The notes below the pieces were generated by a model, which searched no databases, had not been told where the DNA came from, and saw nothing but the letters and a program-made list of their open reading frames with translations. A stretch of 64,000 nt of DNA from Trabulsiella guamensis ATCC 49490 (lineage in GTDB: Bacteria > Pseudomonadota > Gammaproteobacteria > Enterobacterales > Enterobacteriaceae): positions 1-64,000 of the forward strand of contig NZ_JMTB01000094.1 of the NCBI RefSeq assembly GCF_000734965.1, read 5' to 3'. Below, one piece after another: positions 32,397-42,096 of the stretch; position 1 is the first letter of the stretch, and each line of letters starts with the position of its first letter. Both the position numbers and the translations under genes were made by a program.

Positions 32397-32426
32397 GGCC
32401 GGGCGGCGCTTACGCCTGCCCGGCCT
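32397..32426. terminator. gntT / malQ convergent hairpin
   Basis: AGGCCGGGC (32397-32405) / GCCCGGCCT (32418-32426), a 9-bp stem with a GC-rich 12-base loop, preceded by a run of A (the U-tract for malQ on the minus strand) and followed by a T-containing stretch. Also REP-like in sequence. Confidence 0.75.
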
Positions 32427-32431
32427 GTTCG

Positions 32432-34513
32432 TTATTTCTTACTGGCCGCCTTGCGGCGTTTATCCAGATCCTTAATCAGCCTGTTCACTCTCATATCAGC
32501 AAACATCGTTTCCAGCGTCGCGGACAATTTGCGTCGCCAGTTGCGGTACTGATAGCTGGTGCCGGGAATATTGACCGGCTCTGCCATGTCCAGCCAGTCT
32601 TCCGGCTGTAATCCCAGTAGTGCACTGTTGCTGTCGGCGATATAACGCTGCATAGCACGATTGAGTGTCGGCGTCATCGCCATCATTGACGCGTTATGTC
32701 CGGCGCGTTTCGGCAAACACCCGTACTTATGCAACGCATCCAGCATGGCCTGTTTCGCCTTACCGCGGTCCAGATACAGGCCGTTCAGGATCACCTCGTC
32801 AGGATAGAGGCCAAGCGTGTTGCCGAGTGTCAAATCACCGCTTTCCCAGTAACCGCGCAGCGTCGGCAGATCATGCGTTGTCGCCACCGCCATCGACTGT
32901 TCCGGATACGCCTTCGGCGCGCGGAAGCCCTTCTGATAGTCATTTTCGAAGTAGAGTACTTTGTAGGAGTAAACGCCGCTTTTACGCAGCTTACCGACAA
33001 TCTCCACCGGCACCGTACCGAGATCTTCGCCGATCACCATACACTGGTGACGCTTGCTCTCCAGCGCCAGAATTGACAGCAAATCGTCGACCGGATAATG
33101 CACATACGCACCAAAGTCCGCCGTCTCGCCGTAGGGGATCCACCACAGACGCAACACCGACATTACGTGATCGATGCGCAACGCGCCGCAGTTTTGCATA
33201 TTCGCCCGCAGCAGCTCGATAAACGGTTCATAGGCTCGCGCGACAATGACGTGGGGATCCATCGGCGGCAGTCCCCAGTTTTGCCCCAGCGGGCCGAGGA
33301 TATCCGGTGGCGCGCCCACCGAGGCCTTCAGACAGTAAAGTTCGCGGTCGCACCAGGTTTCCGCGCCCCCTTCCGCCACGCCAACGGCCAGATCGCGATA
33401 CAGCCCGATGGGCATGTCGTGACGCTGGCATTCAGCCCAGCAGGCAGCGAACTGCGTATAAGCCAGCCACTGCAGCCAGAGATAAAAATCGATGTCATTC
33501 GCATGCTGCTGGCAGAAAATTTTCACCTGCGGACTGTCAATATCCCGCAACGTTTCCGGCCATACAGGCCAGCCCCAGCGCAATGAATCTTCTTTCGCCT
33601 GCTGCTCATGCAGCGCGTCGTACGCCGCCTGCCAGTACAGGCTTTCCCCTTCGCGCCCAACAAACAGGCGAAAATCCGCCATTTGTTCGTCGTCGCGCGT
33701 GGAGAAGTGTTCCCACGCCATGCGCAACGCCGTCATTTTCAGCGCCGTCACAGCGGTGTAGTCCACCCATTCCGACTCACAGGCGGCTTTCCGCATCTTT
33801 TGCGTCGCCGGGCGTTTCCACCAGACCTGTGCGGCTTTGCTGAGATGAAAGTCCTCGACCGCATTAACGTCGATGTAAATCACGTTCAGCCAGCGGCGGG
33901 AAGAGGGGCTGTAAGGGCTGGCGCTTTCCGGGTTTGCCGGATAGAGCGCATGAATTGGATTGAGGCCAATAAACGACCCGCCCCGGCGAGCTATTTCCGG
34001 CAGCATCGCTTTCAGATCGCCGAAATCACCAATACCCCAGTTTTGCTCAGAGCGCAGAGCATAAAGCTGTACGCATGCCCCCCACAGTTTTTTCCCCTCC
34101 TTCAGCGGCTGCGGTTCGTAACAGCGCGCAGGAGCGATGATGATGCGGCAGTGCCAGCGACTATCGTCCTGGAGCAGCGTCAGCGTGTGGTAGCCTTCCG
34201 GCAGACGACCCGGCAGCGTCAGGGTTTTTCCGGCTACCGCAAGTCCCTGATACTGTTTTCCGGATTCAGTGGTCAGCAGCCAGTCGAACTCCCCTTTCCC
34301 TTCAACAATCAGCTCTGCTTTTTTGCCGAAAGTAAAGACTTTCACATTCGGCACAGGGGTGACCGCCACGACCGTGGCGGGAGTATGATGCATTGCATCA
34401 AGCAGGCGCTGCTTGGTGTCAGCGCCGATTGACTGCGGTTTACCATGCGCATTGATATAGCTGGGGCTGATGCCCGCCGCCAGCGCGGCTTTATCAAGGC
34501 GTTTACTCTCCAT
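32432..34513 (-). CDS. malQ: Amylomaltase (4-alpha-glucanotransferase)
   Basis: Transfers maltosyl and longer units between maltodextrins, releasing glucose, so that maltose can be used. The 693-residue GH77 enzyme has the nucleophile region RIDHVMSVLRLWWIPYG, the acid/base region VIGEDLGTVP and the transition-state Asp of THDLPTLRGYW. It follows malP after 10 bases in the malPQ operon, under MalT control. Confidence 0.97.
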   Translation of the reverse strand: MESKRLDKAALAAGISPSYINAHGKPQSIGADTKQRLLDAMHHTPATVVAVTPVPNVKVFTFGKKAELIVEGKGEFDWLLTTESGKQYQGLAVAGKTLTLPGRLPEGYHTLTLLQDDSRWHCRIIIAPARCYEPQPLKEGKKLWGACVQLYALRSEQNWGIGDFGDLKAMLPEIARRGGSFIGLNPIHALYPANPESASPYSPSSRRWLNVIYIDVNAVEDFHLSKAAQVWWKRPATQKMRKAACESEWVDYTAVTALKMTALRMAWEHFSTRDDEQMADFRLFVGREGESLYWQAAYDALHEQQAKEDSLRWGWPVWPETLRDIDSPQVKIFCQQHANDIDFYLWLQWLAYTQFAACWAECQRHDMPIGLYRDLAVGVAEGGAETWCDRELYCLKASVGAPPDILGPLGQNWGLPPMDPHVIVARAYEPFIELLRANMQNCGALRIDHVMSVLRLWWIPYGETADFGAYVHYPVDDLLSILALESKRHQCMVIGEDLGTVPVEIVGKLRKSGVYSYKVLYFENDYQKGFRAPKAYPEQSMAVATTHDLPTLRGYWESGDLTLGNTLGLYPDEVILNGLYLDRGKAKQAMLDALHKYGCLPKRAGHNASMMAMTPTLNRAMQRYIADSNSALLGLQPEDWLDMAEPVNIPGTSYQYRNWRRKLSATLETMFADMRVNRLIKDLDKRRKAASKK

Positions 34514-34523
34514 AGGCCTGTCC

Positions 34524-36914
34524 TTAGCGTTTTGCCTGCCAGATACGTTGCTGATAATCGCGAATCGAACGGTCGGAGCTGAACATGCCGCAGCGTGCGG
34601 TATTCAGGATCGCCGCACGGGTCCAGGCTTCCTGGTCGCGGTAGAGTTCATCGACCTGGCGCTGCGCTTTCACATAGGCATCAAAGTCTGCCAGAACAAG
34701 ATACGGATCATGCCCCTGTTTACCGAGACTGTGCAGCATCTGATCAAACGCGTGCTTGTCGCCGCCGCTGTACTTACCGCTTTCCAGCTCTTTGAGTACG
34801 GCATCAAGCAGCTTGTCTTTCTTACGCCATTTCAGCGGATCATACCCTTTGGCCTTCAGCGCTTTGACCTCTTCCACCGTGTGGCCGAAGATAAAAATAT
34901 TCTCCTCACCCACCACTTCGGCGATTTCGACGTTCGCGCCATCCAGCGTGCCGACCGTCAGCGCACCATTCAGCGCCAGCTTCATGTTGCCGGTGCCGGA
35001 GGCCTCTTTGCCCGCCGTGGAAATCTGCTCAGAGACATCCGCCGCCGGAATCAGCATTTCCGCGGCCGATACGCAGTAATCCGGCAGGAACACCACTTTC
35101 AGCTTATCGCCCATCTGCGGATCGTGATTGATCACATCCGCAACTTTATTGATCGCAAAGATGATGTTCTTCGCCAGGTAATAGCCCGGTGCTGCTTTCG
35201 CACCAAACAGGAACACGCGCGGCACACGGTCGGCCTTCGGGTTCTCGCGGATCTCTTTGTACAGCGCCAGGATATGCAACAGATTCAGGTGCTGGCGTTT
35301 GTATTCGTGCAGGCGTTTGATTTGAATATCAAAGATGGCCTGCGGATTGATGTCGATACCGGTACGCGCTTTCACGAAGTCAGCGAGACGCACTTTGTTG
35401 GCCTGCTTAATCTCGCGGTACTGTTTGCGGAATCTCGCGTCGTCTGCGTGTTTTTCCAGCGCAATCAGTGTGTCGAGATCGTTCGCCCACTCTTTTTTCA
35501 ATGTCTTATCGAGCAGCGCCGCCAGCGCCGGGTTGCACTGTTTGATCCATCGGCGCGGCGTAATGCCATTGGTGACGTTGTGGAACTTATTCGGCCACAG
35601 CTGGTGATATTCCGGGAACAGATCTTTCACCACCAGATCAGAGTGCAATGCCGCCACGCCGTTGACGGCAAAGCCGCTCACCACGCACATATTCGCCATC
35701 CGGACTTGCTTGTCGTGCACAACAGCCAGTTTCGCCCATACCGCCTTATCATCAGGCCAGGTTTTCTCCACCAGTTTCTTAAAGCGGGTGTTGATCTCCG
35801 TGATGATCTGCATGTGGCGCGGCAGCAGCGCCTTCACCAGCTTCTCATCCCAGGTTTCCAGCGCTTCCGGCATCAGGGTGTGGTTGGTATACGCAAAAGT
35901 TTTGCTGGTGATCGCCCAGGCGTCATCCCAGCTCATCTGATGTTCATCGAGCAGAACACGCAGCAGTTCCGGAATGGCAATCGTCGGGTGCGTGTCGTTC
36001 AGTTGAATGACTTCAAACGCCGGCAATTGCGCCAGCTTGCGTCCCGCCAGATGATGACGGCGCAGGATATCCGCAACCGAGCAGGCGCACTGGAAATACT
36101 GCTGCATCAGGCGCAGCTTTTTCCCTGCCTGATGGTTGTCGTTCGGATAGAGGACTTTAGTCAGTTTTTCCGCGTCGATACCCTGCTTTTCAGCACGCAG
36201 GAAATCGCCGTCGTTGAATTTCGTCAGGTCAAATGGATGGGCGTGTGTCGCCTGCCACAGGCGCAGCGGCTGTGCGACGCCATTGCGGTAACCCAGCACC
36301 GGCAGATCCCAGGCTTCACCCACGAGGGTAAACTCCGGCTCCCAGCGCCCTTTAATCACTTTACCGCCGATACCAACCTGCACATCAAGCTGCGCATTGT
36401 GGCGGAACCACGGGTAACTGCCACGATGCCAGTCGTCCGGTGCTTCCTTCTGCTGCCCGTCATCAAACGACTGACGAAAAAGACCATACTGATAGTTCAG
36501 GCCATAGCCCGTCGCCGACTGGCCGACCGTCGCCATAGAATCCAGGAAACAGGCCGCAAGACGCCCCAGGCCGCCATTACCCAGCGCCGGATCAGTCTCT
36601 TCTTCAAGCAGATCGCTCAGTTTGATGTCAAAGGCGCTCAGCTCGTCACTGACTTCCTGATACCAGCCGAGATTGAGCAGGTTGTTGCCCGTCAGACGAC
36701 CGATGAGGAATTCCATGGAGATGTAGTTAACGTGGCGCTGCCCTTTCACCGGCTTCGCCACAGGTTGCGCCGCCAGCATTTCAGCCAGCGCGGCGCTCAC
36801 GGCCTGCCACCACTGATGCTGCGTCATGTCGCTGGCGGCCTGTAAACCAAAATGCTGCCACTGACGCGTCAGTGCAGCCTGAAATTGCGTTTTATTGAAC
36901 GAAGGCTGAGACAT
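34524..36914 (-). CDS. malP: Maltodextrin phosphorylase
   Basis: PLP enzyme that phosphorolyses maltodextrins to glucose 1-phosphate. The 796-residue product has the substrate-site region [15 protein letters not shown] near residue 105-125 and the PLP-lysine motif [27 protein letters not shown] near 635-660. It is paralogous to glgP in this same window but lacks the glycogen-storage-site extension. First gene of malPQ; three MalT-box-like octamers lie 60-110 bases upstream. Confidence 0.97.
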   Translation of the reverse strand: MSQPSFNKTQFQAALTRQWQHFGLQAASDMTQHQWWQAVSAALAEMLAAQPVAKPVKGQRHVNYISMEFLIGRLTGNNLLNLGWYQEVSDELSAFDIKLSDLLEEETDPALGNGGLGRLAACFLDSMATVGQSATGYGLNYQYGLFRQSFDDGQQKEAPDDWHRGSYPWFRHNAQLDVQVGIGGKVIKGRWEPEFTLVGEAWDLPVLGYRNGVAQPLRLWQATHAHPFDLTKFNDGDFLRAEKQGIDAEKLTKVLYPNDNHQAGKKLRLMQQYFQCACSVADILRRHHLAGRKLAQLPAFEVIQLNDTHPTIAIPELLRVLLDEHQMSWDDAWAITSKTFAYTNHTLMPEALETWDEKLVKALLPRHMQIITEINTRFKKLVEKTWPDDKAVWAKLAVVHDKQVRMANMCVVSGFAVNGVAALHSDLVVKDLFPEYHQLWPNKFHNVTNGITPRRWIKQCNPALAALLDKTLKKEWANDLDTLIALEKHADDARFRKQYREIKQANKVRLADFVKARTGIDINPQAIFDIQIKRLHEYKRQHLNLLHILALYKEIRENPKADRVPRVFLFGAKAAPGYYLAKNIIFAINKVADVINHDPQMGDKLKVVFLPDYCVSAAEMLIPAADVSEQISTAGKEASGTGNMKLALNGALTVGTLDGANVEIAEVVGEENIFIFGHTVEEVKALKAKGYDPLKWRKKDKLLDAVLKELESGKYSGGDKHAFDQMLHSLGKQGHDPYLVLADFDAYVKAQRQVDELYRDQEAWTRAAILNTARCGMFSSDRSIRDYQQRIWQAKR

Positions 36915-37221
36915 AAATGAATCCGGGTCCTTGTAAGATACATTAGCGTTAGTGTGCCTGGCCTACTCGGTAACGTCCTCATCCTGGCAGGGATTAGGCA
37001 GGGAGGAGTAGCAGGGATGAGCAAAAAGTGTGATCGTAACCACTATAAAGTTAGCCGCTGGCGTTGTCTCTGCCACGTATTGCTGCAGTGATTCACATCT
37101 GGTCGGCATTATCGCGCTCGTCATACGAAACAAAATATTGAAACGGGAAATAAACGGGAGCACACTTAACTGTCTGTTTCAAATATATATATTTCACATG
37201 AATAAGTCATAAGGAAATAAC
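36915..37221. other. malP upstream region, left flank of the Hcp islet
   Basis: 307 bases. The first 130 are the malP promoter with MalT-like boxes. From about 37100 the sequence turns AT-rich and leads into the hcp-like gene, with an AAGGA ribosome site at 37211-37215. The islet boundary seems to fall at about 37050-37150, without an obvious direct repeat. Confidence 0.6.
36977..37021. promoter_or_regulatory. MalT boxes of the malPQ promoter
   Basis: Three octamers close to the MalT box core (GGA-T/G-GAGG): GGATGAGG on the minus strand at 36977-36984, and GGGAGGAG (37001-37008) and GGGATGAG (37014-37021) on the plus strand. MalT activates malPQ with maltotriose and ATP. The first octamer is the closest to malP. 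Confidence 0.65.
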
Positions 37222-37701
37222 ATGGCACATTTATCATGGATGACGCTAAAAGGCACATCCCAGGGACTTATTTCGGCAAATTGCGGTTCCCGGAATTCTA
37301 TTGGTAATAAGTCGCAGACAAACCATTTTGATCAAATAATGGTTTACGGGCTTAATCACCGAACAACGCGCGAGCAAAATGTTACGCATCATGAAGTACA
37401 AATCATTAAACCTATTGATCGCTCATCTCCCTTACTTAACAAAGCGATAAACGACAACGAAGCTCTCGAATGCGAAATTGAACTTTATCGGGTAAACCCG
37501 ATGGGGTTACAGGAGGCTTATTACAAAATAAAATTATTCAAAGCTCATATATCTGACATTTCCACTATCGTCCCACACAATATTATTGAAAGTGGAAACG
37601 AAGCACAGGAACGCATTTCTTTAGTGTATGAATCAATAAGCTGGGAACACTGCATGGCCAGTACCAGCGCCTACAGTTTGTGGGATGAGCGCGTCTTTTA
37701 A
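37222..37701 (+). CDS. Hcp-like type VI secretion tube/cargo protein (orphan)
   Basis: A 159-residue protein of the enterobacterial Hcp/TssD class. It starts MAHLSWMTLKGTSQGLISANC and keeps the landmarks IGNKSQTNHFDQIMVYGLNH, HHEVQIIKPIDRSSPLL and the closing WEHCMASTSAYSLWDERVF. This resembles the Hcp-like part of E. coli YhhZ, from memory. Hcp forms rings that stack into the type VI tube and carry small effectors inside them. The length is that of a plain Hcp with no fused toxin, so the cargo is probably the next gene product. AT-rich relative to malP and malT. No other type VI genes lie in the window. Confidence 0.88.
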   Translation: MAHLSWMTLKGTSQGLISANCGSRNSIGNKSQTNHFDQIMVYGLNHRTTREQNVTHHEVQIIKPIDRSSPLLNKAINDNEALECEIELYRVNPMGLQEAYYKIKLFKAHISDISTIVPHNIIESGNEAQERISLVYESISWEHCMASTSAYSLWDERVF

Positions 37702-37744
37702 TCAGCAAAATAATAAAATTCGTCATTTCACACAAGGGGGAAAT

Positions 37745-38563
37745 ATGTCCTTCCGCGACCCATCTTTTGACGTTAAAACATGGCCTTCAATGAATCCATT
37801 ACAACGTGATATGGCTTTCATGAATGGAAATTTTATTACCCAAAGCCACGCCATTATGTTGCTCACATTCGAAGAGGCAGAGCAAGTGGTGGACGATCTC
37901 CTCGGCGGAGTGGATAAGTTTTTTTCTTATAAAGCAGCACCGGGGAATATCAAAGACGGACTCGATGCCTTTCGCAATCTGTCAAAGCTCACGACATGGT
38001 ACAACCCCGCGCAGGAGTTAGTGTTCAATTTTAAAGCGCTAAAAATCAGAGCGATTGAATACAAGGTTGGTGGAAAGTCATACATAAAAATCACCGGGCA
38101 CGCTGGCCTCAGACGTATTCTTACCGGAACGCGTTATGGCGCCAGTCATCCACAAATGCTGGAAATGGCCATTGGCCAACGCGGTATGTCCTACAGCATT
38201 ATCAATGGCACAAAATATTGTATCTATTTTTCGCTTGCCTGGCGGGCTGTGGAATTGATCTTTAAATCAGATTACTACCTGGTGGATTTTCTGGTGGATA
38301 TTACCATGGACACAGCGAAGATTCTGGTATCGAGCGTGGTAATTGGGATAGCAGGTGGGTTTCTCACGTTTATAAGCTCTCCTGTTATTGTGACGATATC
38401 AGCCATCGTATTTCTTGGTTTGATACTTAACGCCACCTTAAACATAATCGACGATAATTTTCACTTATCATCAACTTTAAAGATGAAAATAAAAGAATAT
38501 TATTTTTTACATGGGATTAATATAATTAATAACAACGCATCATCATTACCATATTTATTCTAA
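37745..38563 (+). CDS. Putative type VI effector with C-terminal membrane hairpin
   Basis: Not recognised as a named family. From the ATG at 37745, behind AAGGGGG, it is 272 residues; a GTG/ATG-type start upstream in the same frame would overlap hcp and is less likely. Residues 1-185 are soluble-looking, with FEEAEQVVDDLLGGVDKFFSY and GHAGLRRILTGTRYGASHP. Residues 192-210 and 212-234 are hydrophobic and form a helical hairpin, followed by a 38-residue Lys/Asn/Ile-rich tail. It starts 43 bases after hcp and is followed 16 bases later by a membrane-protein gene. By position and design I infer a membrane-acting (perhaps pore-forming) antibacterial effector; a non-toxic function cannot be excluded. 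Confidence 0.6.
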   Translation: MSFRDPSFDVKTWPSMNPLQRDMAFMNGNFITQSHAIMLLTFEEAEQVVDDLLGGVDKFFSYKAAPGNIKDGLDAFRNLSKLTTWYNPAQELVFNFKALKIRAIEYKVGGKSYIKITGHAGLRRILTGTRYGASHPQMLEMAIGQRGMSYSIINGTKYCIYFSLAWRAVELIFKSDYYLVDFLVDITMDTAKILVSSVVIGIAGGFLTFISSPVIVTISAIVFLGLILNATLNIIDDNFHLSSTLKMKIKEYYFLHGINIINNNASSLPYLF

Positions 38564-38579
38564 GTATAAGGAAAATACA

Positions 38580-38996
38580 TTGCGTAAACTACATGCCTTT
38601 GCCGCATTACTTATCCAAATTGCAGTTCTTTATCTTCTTCTGTTCGGATTCATTATGCGTGACTTCATTTCACTGTGGAAAATGGGTAATGTTATCTCTT
38701 ATAGTAAAACTTGTATAATGATAAGCTCAATACCCTTATTTCTTTATTGCTTATTCTTTACGTGTCTTTTTCTTTTTCAAAAAAATTTCCCCCAGCGCGG
38801 GCATAAATTTATGAATAATAATTACGTCCTCCTAATCACGCTCAGCTCAATCCCCATTGGGTTTATCGGAAATATTATCGTTCCTTTTATCCTGATGGCA
38901 AATTCCTACACTAACTGTCCTCAGGAGAATCTTAGTAAATATTACGTAAAAGATGTCGCAATGTGTGAAAAAATAAAGCGCAGTGACTTATTTTGA
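38580..38996 (+). CDS. Putative membrane immunity protein, TTG start
   Basis: A 138-residue integral membrane protein with helices at about 6-25, 44-67 and 82-106 and a 30-residue C-terminal tail containing CPQENLSKYYVKDVAMC. The two-Cys tail recalls DUF1240-type proteins, a tentative link. The start is TTG at 38580, seven bases after AAGGA; no ATG gives a better N terminus. AT-rich like its two upstream neighbours. Position right after the putative effector and membrane topology suggest it protects the producer in the inner membrane. Inference only. Confidence 0.62.
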   Translation: MRKLHAFAALLIQIAVLYLLLFGFIMRDFISLWKMGNVISYSKTCIMISSIPLFLYCLFFTCLFLFQKNFPQRGHKFMNNNYVLLITLSSIPIGFIGNIIVPFILMANSYTNCPQENLSKYYVKDVAMCEKIKRSDLF

Positions 38997-39360
38997 AATA
39001 CCAACGCGGAGATCCTATACGTATCGCTTGATCAACGAAAGGATGGCATGCATCTGTCAAAACCTTCCACTTTGGTAAGCACTTGCTACAAACCGGGTTG
39101 CGCCCGGCATGCAATTTTTAATGCCAAATGTAAATAATCACACCTTTGAAATACGTCACGAAACCAGTAGCCACGCGCACTGGCACCGGTTTCTGTAACC
39201 TGTTTCAGTAATGTGTGGAATTTGTGACAGAGTGCAAATTAAGTTAATCCAATTCCCGACATAACTTGCAATATATTCTCTTATCGCCGACTTTATAACT
39301 ATTAATTACGAGGCGTAAAAAAAATCCTTTCCGTTTATTGGCCACAGTGAAGTGCTAACT
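38997..39360. other. Right flank of the Hcp islet and malT promoter
   Basis: 364 bases without a gene. A weak hairpin CCGGG (39093-39097) / CCCGG (39103-39107) with a short T-run at 39114-39119 may end the islet transcript. From about 39190 the sequence is the malT promoter, with a CRP-like site and an AT-rich leader. Confidence 0.6.
39223..39238. promoter_or_regulatory. CRP-like site of malT
   Basis: TGTGACAGAGTGCAAA has a perfect left half (TGTGA) and a degenerate right half, and the sequence around it closely resembles the CRP site of E. coli malT as I remember it. It lies about 125 bases before the malT start, so the native malT promoter seems intact despite the inserted islet. Confidence 0.7.
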
Positions 39361-42066
39361 ATGTTGATTCCGTCTAAATTAAGTCGTCCGGTTCGTCTTG
39401 ACCACACCGTGGTGCGGGAACGTTTACTGGCGAAACTTTCCGGCGCGAACAATTATCGTCTTGCGCTGGTCACAAGTCCTGCTGGATATGGAAAAACAAC
39501 GCTCGTTTCGCAGTGGGCGGCAGGGAAGAACGAACTGGGCTGGTATTCGCTTGATGAGGGCGATAACCAGCAGGAACGCTTTGCCAGCTATCTGATTGCG
39601 GCACTACAACAAGCCACCGGTGGGCATTGCCCGGCGAGCGAGATGATGGTGCAAAAGCGCCAGTACGCCAGCCTGACATCACTCTTCGCACAGTTGTTCA
39701 TTGAACTCGCCGAGTGGGATCGGCCGCTTTATCTGGTGATAGACGATTACCACCTGGTCACCAATCCGGTCATCCATGATGCGATGCGTTTTTTCCTGCG
39801 TCATCAGCCTGAAAACATGACGCTGGTAGTGCTGTCGCGCAATTTACCGCAACTGGGCATCGCTAATTTGCGCGTGCGCGATCAGTTGCTGGAGATTGGC
39901 AGTCAGCAGCTCGCCTTTACCCATCAGGAAGCGAAGCAGTTTTTCGACTGCCGCCTGACCTCACCCATCGAAGCCGCCGAAACCAGCCGTCTGTGCGATG
40001 ATGTCGCCGGCTGGGCCACCGCGCTGCAATTGATCGCCCTCTCCGCACGGCAGAGCAACAGCGCTGCGCAGCATTCCGCGCGCCGACTGGCGGGCATTAA
40101 CGCCAGCCACCTGTCCGATTATCTGGTCGATGAAGTGCTCAATAACGTGGAAGCCGACACGCGTAACTTCCTGTTAAAAAGCGCGGTACTACGCTCAATG
40201 AACGATGCTCTGATTGTCCGCGTGACCGGCGTCGACAACGGGCAGATGCGGCTGGAGGAGATCGAACGTCAGGGGCTTTTTTTACAACGGATGGATGATT
40301 CCGGGGAATGGTTCAGTTATCACCCGCTGTTTGGCAGTTTCCTGCGTCAGCGATGTCAGTGGGAACTGGCGACAGAATTACCTGAACTGCACCGCGCTGC
40401 CGCCGAAAGCTGGATGGCACAAGGCTTCCCGACCGAAGCTATCCACCATGCGTTGGCCGCCGGCGATGCCAATATGCTCCGCGATATCCTGCTCAACCAT
40501 GCATGGGGATTGTTTAACCATAGCGAACTGGCGTTGCTGGAAGAGTCGCTCGCAGCGCTGCCCTGGGAAAGCCTGCTGGAAAACCCGCGCCTGGTGCTGT
40601 TGCAGGCCTGGCTGATGCAGAGCCAGCACCGTTACAGCGAAGTCAACAATCTGCTGGCGCGCGCCGAGCAGGAAATGACCGTCGCGATGGATGTCACCCT
40701 GCACGGCGATTTCAACGCGCTGCGGGCGCAGGTCGCCATCAACGATGGTGATCAGGAAGAGGCTGAGCGTCTGGCGATGGTCGCTCTTGAAGAGTTACCC
40801 CTCGCCAGCTATTACAGCCGCATTGTCGCCACCTCAGTTCACGGCGAGGTACTGCACTGCAAAGGCGAGCTGAACAAATCACTGGCGGTGATGCAGCAAA
40901 CTGAACAGATGTCGCGCCGCTATGAAGTCTGGCATTACGCGCTGTGGAGCCTGCTCCAGCAGAGTGAAATTCTGTTTGCCCAGGGCTTTTTGCAGGCGGC
41001 GTGGGAATCGCAGGAAAAAGCGTTTCAGTTGATCCGCGAACAGCACCTCGAACAGTTGCCGATGCACGAATTTCTGCTGCGCATTCGATCACAGTTACTG
41101 TGGGCCTGGGCGCGTCTTGATGAATCCGAAGCGGCGGCCCGTAACGGGATGGACGTTCTGTCTACCTATCAACCGCAGCAGCAGTTACAGTGTCTGGCGC
41201 TGCTCGTGCAATGTTCGCTGGCCCGCGGCGATCTGGACAACGCCCGCAACCACCTCAACCGTCTGGAAAACCTGCTCGGTAACGGCCAGTATCACAGCGA
41301 CTGGGTGTCCAATGCCGACAAAGTGCGCGTCATTTACTGGCAGATGACAGGCGATAAAAAATCCGCGACACTCTGGCTGCGGCAGACGCCGAAGCCTGAG
41401 TTCGCCAATAACCACTTCCTGCAAAGCCAGTGGCGCAATATCGCCCGGGCGCAGATCCTGCTAGGTGACTACGATCCGGCGGAAATGGTACTGGAAGAAC
41501 TGAACGAGAATGCCCGTTCGCTTCGTCTGATGAGTGATCTGAACCGTAACCTGCTGCTGCTTAACCAGCTTTACTGGCAGGCGGGGCGTAAAGCGGAGGC
41601 CCAGAACGCGCTGCTGGAAGCGCTCACCCTCGCTAATCGTACCGGGTTTATCAGCCATTTCGTTATTGAAGGCGAAGCCATGGCGCAGCAACTGCGACAG
41701 CTGATTCAGCTCAATACCCTACCGGAACTGGAGCAGCACCGCGCGCAGCGCATTCTGCGTGAGATCAATCAGCATCACCGGCATAAATTTGCTCATTTTG
41801 ATGAGAACTTCGTTGAACGTCTGCTGAATCATCCGGAAGTACCGGAGCTTATCCGCACCAGCCCGCTGACGCAGCGCGAATGGCAGGTCCTGGGGCTGAT
41901 CTACTCTGGCTACAGCAACGAGCAGATTGCCGGTGAGCTTGATGTCGCAGCCACCACCATCAAAACGCATATCCGTAATTTGTATCAGAAACTGGGCGTG
42001 GCACACCGTCAGGATGCCGTTCAGCACGCACAGCAGTTATTGAAAATGATGGGCTACGGAGTTTAA
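39361..42066 (+). CDS. malT: Maltose regulon activator MalT
   Basis: ATP- and maltotriose-dependent activator of the maltose genes; a STAND ATPase. The start ATG at 39361 ([12 protein letters not shown]) gives 901 residues as in E. coli; a GTG three codons earlier is ignored. Walker A is SPAGYGKT at residues 39-46, the sensor region includes [10 protein letters not shown], the middle is a helical TPR-like superhelix that binds maltotriose, and the C terminus is a LuxR-type helix-turn-helix ([20 protein letters not shown] onward). Followed by a perfect hairpin and the convergent glpR. Confidence 0.98.
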   Translation: MLIPSKLSRPVRLDHTVVRERLLAKLSGANNYRLALVTSPAGYGKTTLVSQWAAGKNELGWYSLDEGDNQQERFASYLIAALQQATGGHCPASEMMVQKRQYASLTSLFAQLFIELAEWDRPLYLVIDDYHLVTNPVIHDAMRFFLRHQPENMTLVVLSRNLPQLGIANLRVRDQLLEIGSQQLAFTHQEAKQFFDCRLTSPIEAAETSRLCDDVAGWATALQLIALSARQSNSAAQHSARRLAGINASHLSDYLVDEVLNNVEADTRNFLLKSAVLRSMNDALIVRVTGVDNGQMRLEEIERQGLFLQRMDDSGEWFSYHPLFGSFLRQRCQWELATELPELHRAAAESWMAQGFPTEAIHHALAAGDANMLRDILLNHAWGLFNHSELALLEESLAALPWESLLENPRLVLLQAWLMQSQHRYSEVNNLLARAEQEMTVAMDVTLHGDFNALRAQVAINDGDQEEAERLAMVALEELPLASYYSRIVATSVHGEVLHCKGELNKSLAVMQQTEQMSRRYEVWHYALWSLLQQSEILFAQGFLQAAWESQEKAFQLIREQHLEQLPMHEFLLRIRSQLLWAWARLDESEAAARNGMDVLSTYQPQQQLQCLALLVQCSLARGDLDNARNHLNRLENLLGNGQYHSDWVSNADKVRVIYWQMTGDKKSATLWLRQTPKPEFANNHFLQSQWRNIARAQILLGDYDPAEMVLEELNENARSLRLMSDLNRNLLLLNQLYWQAGRKAEAQNALLEALTLANRTGFISHFVIEGEAMAQQLRQLIQLNTLPELEQHRAQRILREINQHHRHKFAHFDENFVERLLNHPEVPELIRTSPLTQREWQVLGLIYSGYSNEQIAGELDVAATTIKTHIRNLYQKLGVAHRQDAVQHAQQLLKMMGYGV

Positions 42067-42088
42067 CCCTCTCCCGGACGGGAGAGGG
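42067..42088. terminator. Hairpin between malT and glpR
   Basis: Perfect CCCTCTCCC (42067-42075) / GGGAGAGGG (42080-42088) stem with a GGAC loop, directly after the malT stop and 9 bases from the glpR stop. There is no T-run, so it may be a 3'-end-protecting element rather than a strong terminator. Confidence 0.6.
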
Positions 42089-42096
42089 CGAAGGCG

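Noticed and set aside
34470-36845. A 791-codon open frame on the plus strand, antisense to almost all of malP
   Set aside because: malP on the other strand is a certain gene with full family similarity. Long antisense frames are common where codon use is strongly biased; this one has no familiar motif, no ribosome site and a His/Arg/Gln-rich composition typical of antisense translation.
37685-37744. Longer start of the putative effector overlapping hcp
   Set aside because: The ATG at 37745 has a strong purine-rich site (AAGGGGG) and avoids the overlap; the extra 20 residues look unstructured.
39093-39119. Possible att-like or IR end of a mobile element at the right edge of the Hcp islet
   Set aside because: Only a short CCGGG/CCCGG hairpin is present; no matching repeat was found at the left edge and there is no integrase or transposase gene.
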